This document shows, in pieces, positions 40,332-41,787 of a stretch of 41,787 nucleotides of DNA. How positions within the stretch are numbered: position 1 is the first letter of the stretch; each line of letters begins with the position of its first letter. Both the position numbers and the translations under genes were made by a program. This stretch comes from Acidobacteriota bacterium (GTDB lineage: Bacteria; Acidobacteriota; JAAYUB01): contig JAGOHA010000018.1 of NCBI GenBank assembly GCA_017996395.1, forward strand, positions 1-41,787, in the 5' to 3' direction. The notes under the pieces were generated by a model. It had not been told where the DNA came from. It searched no databases and worked only from the letters and a program-made list of their open reading frames with translations.

Positions 40332-41787
40332 ATGTATAAACAATGGACCGGTCTCTGGCTGGTGGTGGTCCTTGGCGTGTGCGGCTGGGCTCTGGCCGCC
40401 GAGCCGCCGGCGGCGCGGCACGTGCCCACGGTGGACGAGCTGCTGCAGCTGCGCGTGCCGCGTCTGGTCGAAATCTCGCCGGACGGCCGCTGGGTGGCCT
40501 ACTCGGTGCTGACGCCCGACTTCAAGAAGGATGCGTTCACGCCGCAGGTCTGGCTGGCGGAGACGGCCACCGGACGCACCTTCCAGCTCACCCGCGGCGA
40601 CGACGGCGCCGGCAACCCGAAGTGGTCGCCGGACGGCCGCTGGCTGTCGTTCGTGTCGAGCCGGGACGGCGGCAAGAACCAGCTGTTCCTCATCAGCCCG
40701 GACGGGGGCGAGGCGGTGCGGATCACCGACGTCAAGGACGGCGGCGGAGATTACGAGTGGTCGGCGGACGGCCGCCAGATCGCCTTCCTCGCCGAGGAGC
40801 CGGAGGTGCCGGCGGACAAGGACCGGACGGAGCACCTGGGTGATTTCCGGGTGGTCCGCAGCGACTACCGCCACACCCATCTCTGGACGATCGACGTGGA
40901 GAAAGCCCTGGAAACGCCCGCCGCCGGCGTGCAGCGGACGAAGGGGCGCGATTTCAGCGTCGGCGACTTCGCCTGGTCGCCCGACGGCACCCGGATCGCC
41001 TTCAGCGCCACGGTGAATCCCGACCTGGTGCAGAGCGCCAGCGCGGACATCTACCTGCTGAACCTCGCGGACGACACGGTGACGAAGATCGTGGACCAGC
41101 CCGGCCCTGACACGTCGCCTGTCTGGTCGCCCGACGGCGCCCGGATCGCCTTCGCCTCGGCCATGGGCAACCCGCGGTACTTCGCGCTCAACTCGCGGCT
41201 GGCGGTGATGCCGGCCGCCGGCGGCGCGCCCGTGTCGCTCACAGACGCCTTCGATGAAAATCCGAGTCTGTTGGCCTGGAAAACGAATGGCATCTATTTT
41301 TCGGCCCTGCAGCGCACCGCCGTGCATCTGTTCCGGGTGCATCCCGAAGACCGCCGGATCGACCGGTTGTCACAGCCCGACGGCCTCCTGGCCGGCGCCT
41401 TCAGCCTGACGCGGGACGGCCGCACCGTGGCGTTCCTCGCCGGCGCTCCCGACGCGCTCCCGGAAGTTTTCGTGACCGCGGCGGAGCCGTTCGCGCCGCG
41501 CCGCCTCACCGACTTCAACGCCCAGACGGCCAGCCTCATCCTGGGCACCCGCGAGCTTGTCACCTGGACCAGCCGGGACGGCGAGCCCATCGAGGGCGTG
41601 CTCATCAAGCCGGCCGACTTCGACCCGGCCAAACGATACGCCCTCCTCTGCGTCATCCATGGCGGGCCCACCGGCATCGACCGGCCGGTGCTCCTCCTGC
41701 CCGACTCCCGCTACTACCCGGCGGACATCTGGGCGGCGCGCGGCGCGCTGGTCCTGAAGGTGAACTACCGCGGCAGCGCCGGCTACG
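40332..41787 (+). CDS. S9-family (prolyl oligopeptidase-like) peptidase, truncated by the window edge
   Basis: The first 485 codons of a larger gene. A signal peptide (about 1-22) is followed by a seven-bladed WD40-like/TolB-type beta-propeller with repeated SPDGRWVAYS, WSPDGRWLSFVS, WSADGRQIAFL, WSPDGTRIAFS and WSPDGARIAFAS blade motifs. Then comes the start of the alpha/beta-hydrolase domain (VTWTSRDGEPIEG, VIHGGPTG, LVLKVNYRGSAGY). The catalytic Ser, Asp and His lie beyond 41787 and cannot be checked. It is likely an exported dipeptidyl/acylaminoacyl-peptidase-like enzyme, a class abundant in protein-degrading Acidobacteriota. Start ATG 40332 with AGGAGA upstream. Confidence 0.92.
   Translation, partial: MYKQWTGLWLVVVLGVCGWALAAEPPAARHVPTVDELLQLRVPRLVEISPDGRWVAYSVLTPDFKKDAFTPQVWLAETATGRTFQLTRGDDGAGNPKWSPDGRWLSFVSSRDGGKNQLFLISPDGGEAVRITDVKDGGGDYEWSADGRQIAFLAEEPEVPADKDRTEHLGDFRVVRSDYRHTHLWTIDVEKALETPAAGVQRTKGRDFSVGDFAWSPDGTRIAFSATVNPDLVQSASADIYLLNLADDTVTKIVDQPGPDTSPVWSPDGARIAFASAMGNPRYFALNSRLAVMPAAGGAPVSLTDAFDENPSLLAWKTNGIYFSALQRTAVHLFRVHPEDRRIDRLSQPDGLLAGAFSLTRDGRTVAFLAGAPDALPEVFVTAAEPFAPRRLTDFNAQTASLILGTRELVTWTSRDGEPIEGVLIKPADFDPAKRYALLCVIHGGPTGIDRPVLLLPDSRYYPADIWAARGALVLKVNYRGSAGY

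Noticed and set aside
1-41787. tRNA, rRNA, CRISPR arrays, insertion sequences, integrases
   Set aside because: None found by eye: no cloverleaf with CCA-type end, no regularly spaced repeats, no transposase or recombinase motifs. Small RNAs could be missed.

Overview
The window is about 41.8 kb of high-GC bacterial chromosome. I count 38 protein-coding genes and one pseudogene. There is no rRNA, tRNA, CRISPR array or mobile element that I can recognise. Genes run on both strands in long, tightly packed runs with many 4-nt (ATGA) overlaps. The mixture includes a lipid A type acyltransferase (so an outer membrane), a carboxypeptidase-regulatory-domain beta-barrel protein, an S9 peptidase, a group 3b-type NiFe hydrogenase, HD-GYP and PilZ proteins, a roadblock/LC7-like protein, and a conserved unknown beginning with a FNYFNYFTDIE segment that I associate with Acidobacteriota. 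This fits a Gram-negative, probably anaerobic or facultative Acidobacteriota-like organism, but the taxonomic call is inference.

Region by region. 1-2.4 kb: a terminator entering from the left, a small zinc-ribbon-like protein (-), then pgsA, an AMMECR1-domain gene and rnk (+). 2.4-6.7 kb (-): a large PDZ/multi-TM/GAF/PAS histidine kinase followed by its NtrC-type sigma-54 activator. 7.0-8.8 kb (-): an outer-membrane beta-barrel protein with a strong sigma-70 promoter. 9.0-15.2 kb (-): a hydrogenase operon in the order hydB-hydG-hydD-hydA-maturation protease. It appears to continue into a receiver-only response regulator and a membrane histidine kinase. 15.4-23.9 kb (-): PilZ protein, HD-GYP phosphodiesterase, roadblock-like protein, a decayed coaX, a conserved unknown, a TrmA/RumA-family RNA methyltransferase, comEC and comEA. 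24.0-25.7 kb (-): rpsA with its own terminator.

25.9-30.8 kb: a lipid A acyltransferase (+), then metallophosphoesterase, cupin, unknown, ankyrin and glycosyltransferase genes (-). 31.0-36.2 kb: a notable block. Four minus-strand genes (a HemW-like radical SAM protein, a second radical SAM protein, a NadD-like adenylyltransferase, and a NadD-NadK fusion protein) sit opposite a divergent NrtR-type Nudix/winged-helix regulator. 36.3-41.8 kb: a secreted coiled-coil protein (-), a secreted DUF4139-like protein and a VOC protein (+), a DUF1848-like protein (-), and an S9 prolyl-oligopeptidase-family gene (+) that runs off the right edge.

The most interesting element is the NAD block. NrtR proteins are known ADP-ribose-sensing repressors of NAD metabolism. 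Here one faces an operon that would make NaAD and NADP, using an unusual fusion enzyme, and that also carries two radical SAM enzymes with no obvious NAD role. Second is the apparent joining of a sensor kinase and receiver to a cytosolic NAD(P)-type hydrogenase operon. The coaX remnant is a clear gene-decay signal.
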